From Saccharothrix sp. NRRL B-16314 (GTDB lineage Bacteria > Actinomycetota > Actinomycetes > Mycobacteriales > Pseudonocardiaceae), in NCBI RefSeq assembly GCF_000716595.1, contig NZ_JNXC01000007.1, positions 62,001 through 126,000 of the forward strand: a stretch of 64,000 nt of DNA, given 5' to 3'. Positions 1-7,940 of this stretch are shown one piece after another (position 1 is the stretch's first letter; every line of letters begins with the position of its first letter). Position numbers and translations under genes: made by a program. The notes beneath the pieces were generated by a model. That model did no database searches and was not told the DNA's origin. It worked only from the letters and a program-made list of their open reading frames with translations.

Positions 1-636
1 CTGGGCCGCGCACGCCTGGTCGAACACCGTGCGCACACCGGTACCGGCCGGCATGCACACGATCGGGTGGGAAACCAGGTCCCCCAACGTGATCCGTCGC
101 GATGCCGCCAACGGGTGGCCGGTCGGGACCGCCGCGACCAGCCGTTCGCTGATGATCGTCAGCGCGTCCAGTCCTTCCGGGATCGCGCCCGCGACCCCGA
201 CGAGGGCCAGGTCGACGGTTCCGCCGCGCACCGCGTGGACGAGCTGGTCGGAGTTGTCCTCCAGCAGCGAGATCTCCACGCCGGGGTGCGCCCGGTGGAA
301 CGCGGCGAGGGCGTCGAACAGGGGCGTGACGGTGCAGCCCACGACCATCCCGACGGTGAGCCTGCCGCGGATCAGGTCGGCCACCTCGCCGACCGCCTGG
401 CCGACCGCTTCGGCGGCGGCCAGCGCGGCACGGGCGTGGTCGAGCGCCGCCTTGCCCGCGACGGTGAGGGTGACGACGCGAGCCGACCGGTCGAACAGGT
501 CGGCGCCCAGCTCGCGCTCCAGCTGGCGGATCTGGGCGCTGACACCGGATTGGCTGATGTGCACCCGCTCGGCGGCCCGGGTGAAGTTCCGCTCCTCGGC
601 GACCGCGACGAAGTACTCCAGCTGCCTCAGTTCCAT
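1..636 (-). CDS. LysR-family transcriptional regulator (3' end cut by window)
   Basis: The reading frame starts at an ATG at 636 and stays open to the window edge (212 codons visible of about 300 usual). The N-terminus, MELRQLEYFVAVAEERNF followed by TRAAERVHISQSGVSAQIRQ, is the classic LysR winged helix-turn-helix with the linker helix after it. The rest matches the start of the periplasmic-binding-like effector domain. It is divergent from the small gene at 707 and lies about 720 bp from the pca operon. A role in controlling aromatic catabolism is plausible by neighbourhood (LysR types such as PcaQ or CatR do this), but the effector cannot be read from sequence. Confidence 0.9.
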   Translation of the reverse strand, partial: MELRQLEYFVAVAEERNFTRAAERVHISQSGVSAQIRQLERELGADLFDRSARVVTLTVAGKAALDHARAALAAAEAVGQAVGEVADLIRGRLTVGMVVGCTVTPLFDALAAFHRAHPGVEISLLEDNSDQLVHAVRGGTVDLALVGVAGAIPEGLDALTIISERLVAAVPTGHPLAASRRITLGDLVSHPIVCMPAGTGVRTVFDQACAAQ

Positions 637-659
637 GACTGGCGATTCTAGTTCGCATG

Positions 660-677
660 AGTTCAATCTGTTGGACT
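660..677. promoter_or_regulatory. Inverted repeat between LysR gene and divergent gene
   Basis: AGTTCAA, four bases, TTGGACT form an inverted repeat (6 of 7 pairs) centred between the start codons at 636 and 707. Size and position fit a LysR-type recognition site used for autoregulation and divergent control. The site is inferred from symmetry only. Confidence 0.4.
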
Positions 678-706
678 TCTGATCGGCCCGCCACCAGGCT
701 GAACCC

Positions 707-1102
707 ATGTCGGAATACGAGAAGGCGATGCGGCCCGAAGACCTGACCCGTCTGTTCGTCGAGCGGTCGAACGCGGGGGACGCGGACGGAGTGGCGGCGC
801 TGTACGAGGAGCATGCGGTGCTGGCCTACCCGCCGGGCAGTCGGACCGAGGGCAGGGAGGCGATCCGGGCGCTGTGGGCGGAGGTGCTCGCCCGCCGCCC
901 CCACTTCGAGCCGGAACCACCGCTGCCCACGCTGATCAGCGGCGACATCGCCCTGACCGCGACGCCGCCGAAGGACGGGAGCGGCGCACGCGCGCAGGTC
1001 GTCCGGCGCCAGCCCGACGGGAGTTGGCTGCGGCTGCTCGACCAGCCCGAGTTCGCGCCCCCGGGCCGCGCCGGTGAGGGCGACCGGGATCGGGTCCGGT
1101 GA
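707..1102 (+). CDS. NTF2-like / SnoaL-fold protein
   Basis: A 131-aa protein with the cone-fold pattern of the nuclear transport factor 2 superfamily: an N-terminal helix (LTRLFVERSNAGDADGVAAL), the YEEHAVLAYPPG turn, the GREAIRALWAEVL helix, and beta strands ending in RRQPDGSWLRLLDQPEF. Members include small enzymes, carriers and stress proteins, so no reaction can be named. It is transcribed away from the LysR gene and may be its target. The ATG at 707 lacks a strong ribosome site; an in-frame ATG at 728 would remove seven residues. Confidence 0.75.
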   Translation: MSEYEKAMRPEDLTRLFVERSNAGDADGVAALYEEHAVLAYPPGSRTEGREAIRALWAEVLARRPHFEPEPPLPTLISGDIALTATPPKDGSGARAQVVRRQPDGSWLRLLDQPEFAPPGRAGEGDRDRVR

Positions 1103-1278
1103 AGCCGCCCACCGGTGCAGGCGCACCGGCGTCTGCGTCGAGTGATCACCGATCCGACCGACGCGCGGTCCCGTGCCGGCGCATCTCGCGGACGCGCTGA
1201 CATAAGGCAATTCGTCCCGCGGGCACGTCCGGTTCAGAAGGTAGGGGTTCCCGGGCTTCCGGTGAGTGGAAGTTCCCG

Positions 1279-1310
1279 TTGACCCGCGTCGAACGCGCTC
1301 AATAGCGTTC
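1279..1310 (+). promoter_or_regulatory. Candidate operator/promoter of the pca operon
   Basis: The 254-bp gap before pcaI contains a TTGACC box at 1279-1284 and two overlapping palindromes. CGCGT-cga-ACGCG lies at 1285-1297 and GAACGC-(8)-GCGTTC at 1291-1310. Overlapping dyads next to a -35-like box suggest a regulated promoter, for an IclR/PcaR-type or LysR-type protein. Nothing else recognisable lies in this gap. Confidence 0.35.
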
Positions 1311-1356
1311 GCCGCACCGGATCGCCGGTTCGGGCCGCGCACAACGGGAGGTCGGG

Positions 1357-2154
1357 TTGGCCGCCATCGCACCCCTCGCGGAAGCCGTGGCACACGTCGT
1401 GCGCGACGGCGACACCGTGGCGTTCGAGGGGTTCACGCACCTGATCCCGTTCGCCGCGGGGCACGAGGTGATCCGGCAGGGCAGGCGCGACCTGACCCTG
1501 GTCCGGATGACACCGGACGTGCTGTACGACCAGCTCATCGGTGCCGGCTGCGCGCGGAAGCTGGTGTTCTCGTGGGGTGGCAACCCCGGCGTCGGCTCGC
1601 TGCACCGGTTCCGCGACGCGGTCGAGCACGGCTGGCCACGGCCGCTGGAACTGGAGGAGCACAGCCACGCGGGCATGGCCAACCGGTACGTCGCGGCGGC
1701 GTCCGGACTGCCGTTCGCGGTGCTGCGCGGCTACACCGGCACCGACCTGCCCGCCCAGACGGCCAACATCTCGTCGGTGACGTGCCCGTTCACGGGTGAG
1801 GTGCTGACCGCCGTCGCCGCGCTGCGACTGGACGCCGCGGTCGTGCACGCGCAGCGGGCGGACCGGCACGGCAACGTGCAGCTGTGGGGGATCACCGGCG
1901 TGCAGAAGGAGGCCGTGCTGGCGGCTTCGCGCTCGCTGGTCACCGTCGAGGAGGTCGTGGACGAGTTGGACCCGCGGCCGGGAGCGGTGGTCCTGCCGTC
2001 GTGGGTGGTGGACTACGTGTCCGTCGCGCCGGGCGGGGCGCACCCGTCCTACGCGCACGACTACTCCGTGCGGGACAACGACTTCTACCAGGCGTGGGAC
2101 GGGATCAGTCGCGACCGGGACAGGTTCGCGCAGTGGTTGGAGGGTGTCGCGTGA
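1357..2154 (+). CDS. pcaI: 3-oxoadipate CoA-transferase, alpha subunit
   Basis: A 265-aa family I CoA-transferase A subunit. It transfers CoA from succinyl-CoA to 3-oxoadipate with its partner PcaJ, the penultimate step of the beta-ketoadipate pathway. The N-terminal VRDGDTVAFEGFTHLIPFAA region is the GxGxF-type oxyanion/CoA segment of alpha subunits; the catalytic Glu is in the beta subunit. The chosen start is TTG at 1357 with GGGAGG five bases upstream; no better ATG or GTG exists. The stop overlaps the pcaJ start by four bases (GTGA), giving translational coupling. First gene of a seven-gene pca operon. Confidence 0.88.
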   Translation: MAAIAPLAEAVAHVVRDGDTVAFEGFTHLIPFAAGHEVIRQGRRDLTLVRMTPDVLYDQLIGAGCARKLVFSWGGNPGVGSLHRFRDAVEHGWPRPLELEEHSHAGMANRYVAAASGLPFAVLRGYTGTDLPAQTANISSVTCPFTGEVLTAVAALRLDAAVVHAQRADRHGNVQLWGITGVQKEAVLAASRSLVTVEEVVDELDPRPGAVVLPSWVVDYVSVAPGGAHPSYAHDYSVRDNDFYQAWDGISRDRDRFAQWLEGVA

Positions 2155-2897
2155 GCGGCTTCACGCCCGACGAGATGATGACGGTCGCGGCGGCACGGGC
2201 GTTGCGCGACGGCGCGGTGTGCTTCGTGGGCATCGGACTGCCCAGCACCGCCGCGAACCTCGCCCGCCGCACGCACGCGCAGAACCTCGTGCTGGTGTAC
2301 GAATCCGGCACGATCGGCGCGAAACCGGACCGGCTGCCGCTGTCCATCGGGGACGGCGTGCTGGCCGACACGGCGGTCAGCGTGGTGGGCGTGCCGGAGA
2401 TCTTCAACTACTGGTTGCAGCCCGGCCGGATCGACGTCGGCTTCCTCGGCGCGGCCCAGCTCGACCGGTTCGGCAACATCAACACCACGGTCGTCGGCGG
2501 CGACTACCACCACCCCGGCGTCCGGCTGCCGGGTGCGGGTGGCGCGCCGGAGATCGCCGCGTCCTGCCGCGAGGTCGTGGTCGTGGTGCGGCAGAGCAGG
2601 CGGGCGTTCGTGGAACGGGTCGACTTCGTGACGTCGTTCGGGTTCGGGTCCGGACCGGGGGAGCGGGAGGCGCTGGGCCTGACCGGCGCGGGACCCCGGC
2701 TCGTGATCACCGACCTCGGCGTGCTGCGGCCCGATCCCCGCACGTGCGAGCTGGTGCTGACCCAGGTCCACCCCGGCGTCGACCCGGAGGCGGTGCGTGA
2801 GCGCACCGGGTGGGACCTGGAGATCGCCGACGACCTGGGCCGCACCGAGCCGCCGACGGACCGCGAACTCGCCGTGCTGCGCGAGCTGACCCGCTAG
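2151..2897 (+). CDS. pcaJ: 3-oxoadipate CoA-transferase, beta subunit
   Basis: A 248-aa CoA-transferase B subunit. The segment LVYESGTIGAKP carries the family's active-site Glu (E-S-G motif), which forms the glutamyl-CoA thioester. It also has the usual [20 protein letters not shown] strand-loop. It pairs with the gene just upstream (GTGA overlap). Length is close to the usual beta subunit, so it appears intact. Next comes a 37-bp gap and then pcaH, so the transferase pair heads the operon. Confidence 0.9.
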   Translation: MSGFTPDEMMTVAAARALRDGAVCFVGIGLPSTAANLARRTHAQNLVLVYESGTIGAKPDRLPLSIGDGVLADTAVSVVGVPEIFNYWLQPGRIDVGFLGAAQLDRFGNINTTVVGGDYHHPGVRLPGAGGAPEIAASCREVVVVVRQSRRAFVERVDFVTSFGFGSGPGEREALGLTGAGPRLVITDLGVLRPDPRTCELVLTQVHPGVDPEAVRERTGWDLEIADDLGRTEPPTDRELAVLRELTR

Positions 2898-2934
2898 ACC
2901 ACCACCCCTTCGGCACGACGAACAGGAGACCCCG

Positions 2935-3642
2935 GTGCCGACCTACCGGCAAGACACCGCGTCGCACCCGCCGGCGCGGTTCCCCGAATACCGGTCCAAC
3001 GTCGCACGCGCGCCGCACCAGCCGTTCGTGCTGCTGCCACAGCGGTTGGGCGAGATCACCGGCCCGCTGCTCGGCGAAGGCCGCGTCGGCCCGAACGACA
3101 ACGACCTGACCGCGGGCCACGACGGCGAGCCGCAGGGCCAGCGGATCATCGTGTCCGGCCGGGTCCTGGACGGTGACGGCCGACCGGTCGCGGGCACGCT
3201 GCTGGAGGCGTGGCAGGCCAACGCGGCCGGCCGGTACCGCCACGACGCCGACCGCCACCCCGCGCCGCTGGACCCGAACTTCACCGGCGTCGGCCGCACG
3301 ATCACCGACGCGGACGGCCGCTACTCGTTCACCACCATCCACCCCGGCGCGTACCCGTGGCGCAACCACGACAACGCGTGGCGGCCCGCGCACATCCACT
3401 TCTCGCTGTTCGGGACCGCGTTCACCCAGCGGCTGATCACCCAGATGTACTTCCCCGGCGACCCGCTGTTCGCCCAGGACCCGATCTTCAACTCGGTCCG
3501 CGACGTCCGGGCGCGCGAGGCGATGGTCGCCCGCTTCGACCTCGACACCACCGTGCCCGAGTGGGCGCTCGGCTACCGGTGGGACATCGTGCTGCGTGGC
3601 AAGAACCCCACACCGCTGGAAGAGGAGGACGACGATGAGTGA
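2935..3642 (+). CDS. pcaH: Protocatechuate 3,4-dioxygenase, beta subunit
   Basis: A 235-aa intradiol dioxygenase subunit that ring-opens protocatechuate to 3-carboxy-cis,cis-muconate. The non-haem Fe(III) ligands of the family are visible: Tyr101 (AAGRYRH), Tyr140 (HPGAYPW), His153 and His155 (RPAHIHFSLFG). The N-terminal extension before residue 65 and the GRVLDGDGRPVAGTLLEAWQ beta-sandwich entry are typical of PcaH. GTG start at 2935 preceded by AACAGGAGA. The 3' end (EEEDDDE) overlaps the pcaG start by eight bases, fitting obligate alpha-beta assembly. Confidence 0.95.
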   Translation: MPTYRQDTASHPPARFPEYRSNVARAPHQPFVLLPQRLGEITGPLLGEGRVGPNDNDLTAGHDGEPQGQRIIVSGRVLDGDGRPVAGTLLEAWQANAAGRYRHDADRHPAPLDPNFTGVGRTITDADGRYSFTTIHPGAYPWRNHDNAWRPAHIHFSLFGTAFTQRLITQMYFPGDPLFAQDPIFNSVRDVRAREAMVARFDLDTTVPEWALGYRWDIVLRGKNPTPLEEEDDDE

Positions 3643-4210
3643 ACTCCGGGTGAACTCCCTCCAGACGACTCCGTCGCAGACCGTCGGTCCGTTCTTCTCG
3701 TTCGGCCTGGTGTGGGAGGACGGGCCGCACGTCGTCCCCGAAGGAACACCGGGTGCTTTCCGCATCGGCGGCACGGTGTTCGACGGCACGGGCGCACCGG
3801 TGCCGGACGCGGTGGTCGAGACCTGGCAGGCGGACCAGGACGGCCGGTTCGACCACCCCGACGACCCGCGCGGTCCCGTCCGCTGGAAGGATTTCCGAGG
3901 GTTCGGCCGCAGCGCCACCGACCCCGACGGCGGGTACTCGCTGCTGACCGTCAAGCCCGGACCGCTGCCCGTGACCGGCGGCGGGCTGGAAGCACCCCAC
4001 CTCAACGTGTCCGTGTTCAGCCGGGGCATGCTGGTGCGACTGGTCACCCGCATCTACTTCCCCGACGAGGAGGCCAACACCGCGGACCCGGTCCTGACCT
4101 CGATCGACCCCGCCCGGCGGGCCACGCTCATCGCCGAGAGCGTTCCGCACGGCTACCGCTTCGACATACACCTGCAAGGGGAGCATGAAACCGTCTTCTT
4201 CGACCTCTGA
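3635..4210 (+). CDS. pcaG: Protocatechuate 3,4-dioxygenase, alpha subunit
   Basis: A 191-aa partner of PcaH. It shares the intradiol dioxygenase beta-sandwich (TPSQTVGPFFSFGL, then GTVFDGTGAPVPDAVVETWQ) but lacks the paired Tyr/His iron ligands, as alpha subunits do; HLNVSVFSRG replaces the HIHFSLFG segment of the beta chain. ATG at 3635 is inside the end of pcaH and is preceded by AAGAGGAGGACGACG. It overlaps the pcaB start by 26 bases. No truncation is seen. Confidence 0.95.
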   Translation: MSELRVNSLQTTPSQTVGPFFSFGLVWEDGPHVVPEGTPGAFRIGGTVFDGTGAPVPDAVVETWQADQDGRFDHPDDPRGPVRWKDFRGFGRSATDPDGGYSLLTVKPGPLPVTGGGLEAPHLNVSVFSRGMLVRLVTRIYFPDEEANTADPVLTSIDPARRATLIAESVPHGYRFDIHLQGEHETVFFDL

Positions 4211-5561
4211 GCACGGCGGCCGGTCGCCCGGCACCGCCCGCTCGCTCTGGGGCACGCTGTTCACCGATCCGGACGTCGAGGCCGAGACCTCCGACCGGGC
4301 GTGGCTGCGGGCCATGCTGGACTTCGAACGAGCCCTGGCCATCGTGCAGGCCAGGGCGGGCATCGTGACCGAGGAGGCCGCCCGGATGGTGGTCACGGCC
4401 ATCGACGTCGGGCACTACGACCCGGTCGTGATCGGCGAGGGCGCGCTCACGTCCGGCACGCCCGTGGTGCCGCTGGTCCGGGCGATCGGCGCGCACGTCA
4501 CCGCCGAGGGGCGCGCGGCCGTGCACAACGGCGCGACCAGCCAGGACGTGCTGGACACGGCGTTGTCGCTGGTCGCCTACCGGGCGCTCGGGCCGGCCCT
4601 GGACGGGCTGCGCGGCGTCGCGGCCGAGTGCGAACGGCTCGCCCGGCGGCACCGGGACACGTTGATCGCCGGCCGCACGTTGGGGCAGCACGCGCTGCCC
4701 ACCACGTTCGGGCTCAAGTGCGCCGGGTGGCTCGTCGCGGTGGACGAGGCCGAGGCGGTGCTGGCGCGGGTGCGCACGCACCGGTTGGCCGTGCAGTTCG
4801 GTGGCGCGGCGGGGACGTTGGCCGCGGTGCCCTCGGGCGGTGACCTGACCGCCCAGCTGGCCGCTGAACTGGGGCTGGCCGCGCCGCTGATCCCGTGGCA
4901 CACCAACCGGACGAGGGTCGCGGAGCTGGCGTGCGCGCTGGGTGAGGTCTCCGGGGTGCTGGCCAAGATCGCGCAGGACGTGGTGCTGCTCGCGCAGACC
5001 GAGGTCGCCGAGGTGGCCGAGGCGGACGGTGGCACGTCGTCCGCCTTGCCGCACAAGCACAACCCGGTGCGCGCGGTGCTGGTGACGGCCTGCACCCGCC
5101 GTGTGCCGGGGTTGGTGTCGACGGTGCTGTCGGCGATGGCTCAGGAGCACGAGCGCGCGGCGGGTGCGTGGCACAGCGAGTGGCAGACCGTCACCGACCT
5201 GCTGCGGTTGGTCGGCGGCGCGGTGCGGGGCACGCGTGAGCTGCTGTCCCGGCTCGTGGTCGACGCCGAGCGGATGCGCCGCAACCTGGACGTGACCGGT
5301 GGGCTGCTGATGGCCGAGAACGTGGCCGTGCGGCTGGCCGGGCGCATCGGCCGCACCGAGGCGCAGGACCTGGTCGCGGAGGTGTGCCGGACCGCGGTGG
5401 CGTCCGGCCGGTCGCTGCGCGACGCGTTGCTGGCGGACCTGCGGATCGGGTTGTCTGAGAAGGAGATCGACGACGCGCTGGACCCGACCGGGTACGTCGG
5501 CAGCGCGGGGGAGTTCGTGGACCGCGCCCTCGCGGCGCATCGGGGAAGGGGGCGGCCGTGA
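4185..5561 (+). CDS. pcaB: 3-carboxy-cis,cis-muconate cycloisomerase
   Basis: A 458-aa member of the fumarase/aspartase superfamily that lactonises carboxymuconate to 4-carboxymuconolactone. The superfamily signature SSALPHKHNP is at residues 285-294 and the second conserved block, HNGATSQDVLDTAL, is at about 114-127. The bacterial PcaB length is normal. The ATG at 4185 sits within the end of pcaG with AAGGGGAG upstream. Its last codons overlap the GTG of pcaD. Confidence 0.93.
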   Translation: MKPSSSTSEHGGRSPGTARSLWGTLFTDPDVEAETSDRAWLRAMLDFERALAIVQARAGIVTEEAARMVVTAIDVGHYDPVVIGEGALTSGTPVVPLVRAIGAHVTAEGRAAVHNGATSQDVLDTALSLVAYRALGPALDGLRGVAAECERLARRHRDTLIAGRTLGQHALPTTFGLKCAGWLVAVDEAEAVLARVRTHRLAVQFGGAAGTLAAVPSGGDLTAQLAAELGLAAPLIPWHTNRTRVAELACALGEVSGVLAKIAQDVVLLAQTEVAEVAEADGGTSSALPHKHNPVRAVLVTACTRRVPGLVSTVLSAMAQEHERAAGAWHSEWQTVTDLLRLVGGAVRGTRELLSRLVVDAERMRRNLDVTGGLLMAENVAVRLAGRIGRTEAQDLVAEVCRTAVASGRSLRDALLADLRIGLSEKEIDDALDPTGYVGSAGEFVDRALAAHRGRGRP

Positions 5562-6307
5562 AGCCGCACTACGAGTTGAGCGGGCCCGCGGAGGCGCCGG
5601 TCGTCGTCCTGGGCAACTCGCTCGGCACGACGACGGCGTTGTGGGAGCGGCAGTTGTCGGTGCTGCACCGTCGGTTCAGGGTGCTGCGCTACGACCACCG
5701 CGGTCACGGGGGCAGTCCGGCTCCGGCGGGTCCGTACCGGATCGACGACCTCGCCGACGACGTGCTGGAGCTGCTGGACTCGCTGGGGCTGGCCCGGGTC
5801 TCGTACTGCGGGGTGTCGATGGGCGGGATGGTCGGCATGTGGTTGGCCGGGCACGCGCCGGAGCGCATCGAACGGCTGGTGTTGTGCTGCACGGCGGCGA
5901 CGTTCGCCAGTTTCCAGCCGTGGGTGGACCGTGCTGCCGCCGTGCGGTCCGCCGGGACCGGTTCGATCGCTCCCACCGCTGTCGGCCGGTGGTTCACCCC
6001 GGAGTTCCGCGAGCGGTCGCCCGAGGTGGTGGCCTCCTTCGAGGCCCGTCTGTCCGAAGTGGACGACGAGGGGTACGCGTCGTGCTGCGATGCGCTGGCG
6101 TCACTGGACTTGAGGTCCGTCCTGCCCGCTATCGAAGCCCCGACCGTCGTCATCTCGGGGGTGGACGACCAGGCCACGCCGAAGGAGTGCGGGCGGCTCA
6201 TCGCCGAGGCGATCCCGGGGGCTTCCTACCACGTCGTCGCGGGGGCCCACCTGGCGAACGTCGAGTCGCACGAAGAGGTTTCGGCGATCATCGAGGCGCA
6301 CCTGTGA
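5558..6307 (+). CDS. pcaD: 3-oxoadipate enol-lactonase (alpha/beta hydrolase)
   Basis: A 249-aa alpha/beta hydrolase. The nucleophile elbow is GVSMGG with Ser87. The oxyanion region is the NSLGTTTALWERQ segment, and the DHRGHGGS turn is typical of PcaD. Asp (SGVDDQATP) and His (GAHLANVES) complete the triad. It hydrolyses 3-oxoadipate enol-lactone. In many actinomycetes pcaD and pcaC are fused (pcaL); here they are separate, sharing only the GTGA overlap. Confidence 0.9.
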   Translation: MKPHYELSGPAEAPVVVLGNSLGTTTALWERQLSVLHRRFRVLRYDHRGHGGSPAPAGPYRIDDLADDVLELLDSLGLARVSYCGVSMGGMVGMWLAGHAPERIERLVLCCTAATFASFQPWVDRAAAVRSAGTGSIAPTAVGRWFTPEFRERSPEVVASFEARLSEVDDEGYASCCDALASLDLRSVLPAIEAPTVVISGVDDQATPKECGRLIAEAIPGASYHVVAGAHLANVESHEEVSAIIEAHL

Positions 6308-6666
6308 GCTTCGAGGAAGGCATGCGGGTGCGGCGGGAAGTGCTCGGCGACGCGCACGTGGACCGGGCCGTGGCGGGAACCGACGAGTTCACCGCGGAGT
6401 TCCAGGACTTCATCACCCGGTACGCGTGGGATGAGGTGTGGACGCGTCCGGGCCTGGACCGCCGGGTGCGGTCGTGCGTCACCCTGGCCATGCTGGCGGC
6501 GCTCGGGCACGAGCAGGAGTTGGCGTTGCACGTGCGCGCGGCGTTGCGGAACGGCGTGACGGCGGGCGAGATCAAGGAAGTGCTGCTGCAGGTGGGGGTT
6601 TACGCGGGCGTCCCGGCGGCGAACCGGGCTTTCGCCGTGGCGCAACCGATCCTGGCCGAGCACTGA
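6304..6666 (+). CDS. pcaC: 4-carboxymuconolactone decarboxylase
   Basis: A 120-aa AhpD-fold protein. The block LDRRVRSCVTLAMLAALGHEQEL and the C-terminal EIKEVLLQVGVYAGVPAANRAF are diagnostic of carboxymuconolactone decarboxylases. It removes CO2 from 4-carboxymuconolactone to give the substrate of PcaD. It ends the pca operon; a strong hairpin follows. The thiolase (pcaF) and a PcaR-type regulator are not in the window. Confidence 0.93.
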   Translation: MSFEEGMRVRREVLGDAHVDRAVAGTDEFTAEFQDFITRYAWDEVWTRPGLDRRVRSCVTLAMLAALGHEQELALHVRAALRNGVTAGEIKEVLLQVGVYAGVPAANRAFAVAQPILAEH

Positions 6667-6711
6667 CCCCGTCCGCCCCGCACGATCGCGGCACGTGGCC
6701 CGGGCAGCGCG

Positions 6712-6743
6712 CAGCGCCGGTCTCCGAGCGGAGATCGGCGCTG
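6712..6743. terminator. Bidirectional hairpin between pcaC and the DUF3618 gene
   Basis: CAGCGCCGGTCTCC pairs with GGAGATCGGCGCTG around a GAGC loop: a 14-bp stem with one G-T wobble. It lies between convergent genes ending at 6666 and 6778, so it can stop transcription from both sides. Confidence 0.75.
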
Positions 6744-6777
6744 GGGCCGGGTCGACCTCACCCGGCAGGTCGTCGCG

Positions 6778-7512
6778 CTAGTACTTGTTCCTCGCTTCGT
6801 CCTTCACGTGCTGGCCCGACTCACGGGCGTGGTCGGTCACCTCGTGCGCCGAACCCTTGGCCTGCTCCACGGTCGTCTGCGTGGCGTCCTGGGCGACCTG
6901 CTTCACCTGGTCCGCGGCCTCGCCGACCATCGTGCCCGCGTCCTCCTTCAGCTTCTGCGCGGACTCGGCGAGAGCTTCCTTCACCGGCTCGACGGCACCG
7001 CTCGCGCGCTCGCCCAGTTCCCGCACGGCGTCCTGCTCGGCCCGGGTCGCCGGGATCAGGGTCGCCACCAGGGCACCCGCGCCGAACGCGATCATGCCCG
7101 CCGCCAGCGGGTTGCCGCGGGCCTGTCGCCTGGCCTGCTCGGGCGCCGCCTGGACGGCATGAGCCGCGTGCTGCGCCTTGTCGCTCATGGTGGACGCGGC
7201 GTGCTGCGCCTTGTCGCCGACGGTTGAGGCGGCGTCATGCGCGCGCTCGCCCACGGTGGACGCGACGTCCCTCGTGCGGTCACCGGCGGTGGACGCCATG
7301 CCCGCCGCGCGGTCCTGCATCGTCGAGGCGGTCTCCGGAACCGTGCCCATGACTCGCTCCTTCAGACTGCTCATGCCGTGCCGGACCCGGTCCACCCGGC
7401 GTTGTGCGATGTTGCGCGGCCTGGTGTGGTCGACGATCCGGTTGGCGTCGGCGACCAGCTCGGCGCGCGTCCGGTCGATGTCGTGCCTTATTTGGTCGGG
7501 TGACGGACCCAT
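6778..7512 (-). CDS. DUF3618 protein with 11-residue amphipathic repeats
   Basis: A 244-aa protein. The N-terminus (PDQIRHDIDRTRAELVADAN) matches the DUF3618 domain common in actinobacteria. The centre holds four tandem 11-mers of the form ASTVGDKAQHA (ASTAGDRTRDV, ASTVGERAHDA, ASTVGDKAQHA, ASTMSDKAQHA), followed by a hydrophobic segment (AAGMIAFGAGALVATLIP) and a second charged helical tail. The 11-residue period resembles group-3 LEA and apolipoprotein-type amphipathic helices, suggesting membrane-surface association. ATG at 7512 overlaps the upstream gene by 25 bases. Function unknown; a cell-envelope or desiccation-stress role is inference. Confidence 0.75.
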   Translation of the reverse strand: MGPSPDQIRHDIDRTRAELVADANRIVDHTRPRNIAQRRVDRVRHGMSSLKERVMGTVPETASTMQDRAAGMASTAGDRTRDVASTVGERAHDAASTVGDKAQHAASTMSDKAQHAAHAVQAAPEQARRQARGNPLAAGMIAFGAGALVATLIPATRAEQDAVRELGERASGAVEPVKEALAESAQKLKEDAGTMVGEAADQVKQVAQDATQTTVEQAKGSAHEVTDHARESGQHVKDEARNKY

Positions 7513-7940
7513 TCCGCATCCTCCTTCAGCGTTTCGATGGTGCGTTCCGGCTTGGGCGACACCTTGCGCAGCCGCGCCCGACCGGCGGAGAACAGGATGG
7601 CTCCGGTGATGGCCCACAGCACCGCGACGGCGAGCGCGGCCCAGCCCAGGCCCATGAACGACGCCAAGGCGAACACGAGGGCCAGGCTGAGCAGGATCAC
7701 GGTCATGTAGCCCGCGAACCCGGCCGCGCCCAGCATCCCCGCCGCCTTGCCCGCCTTGCCGGCTTCCTGCCGGATCTCGGCCTTGGCGAGTTCGAGTTCC
7801 TGGCGCATCAGGCGCGACAGGTCTTCGGTCAGCTCACCGACCAGTTCGCCGAGCGACGGCTCCTCGTCGGTCGGTGGCACCGCGGTCGCACCGGCGTCAG
7901 AGATGCGAGTGTGCGGCACGCGGGTCTCAGCGCTGGACAT
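7488..7940 (-). CDS. Putative actinobacterial Holin-X / phage holin family protein
   Basis: A 150-aa protein. An N-terminal acidic helix (SLGELVGELTEDLSRLMRQE) and ELAKAEIRQEAGKAGKAA precede two adjacent membrane helices (MLGAAGFAGYMTVILLSLAL and LGWAALAVAVLWAITGAILF). This is the pattern of the Holin-X family (PF07332). The name is historical; the protein is chromosomal, sits in a three-gene set with DUF3618, and need not lyse cells. It overlaps both neighbours (14 and 25 bp), so the three genes are one operon. Confidence 0.8.
   Translation of the reverse strand: MSSAETRVPHTRISDAGATAVPPTDEEPSLGELVGELTEDLSRLMRQELELAKAEIRQEAGKAGKAAGMLGAAGFAGYMTVILLSLALVFALASFMGLGWAALAVAVLWAITGAILFSAGRARLRKVSPKPERTIETLKEDAEWVRHPTK

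Noticed and set aside
707..6666. Interpreting the LysR and NTF2-like genes as part of the pca operon
   Set aside because: The LysR gene is divergent and the NTF2-like gene is separated from pcaI by 254 bp with its own operator-like dyads, so co-transcription is not supported.
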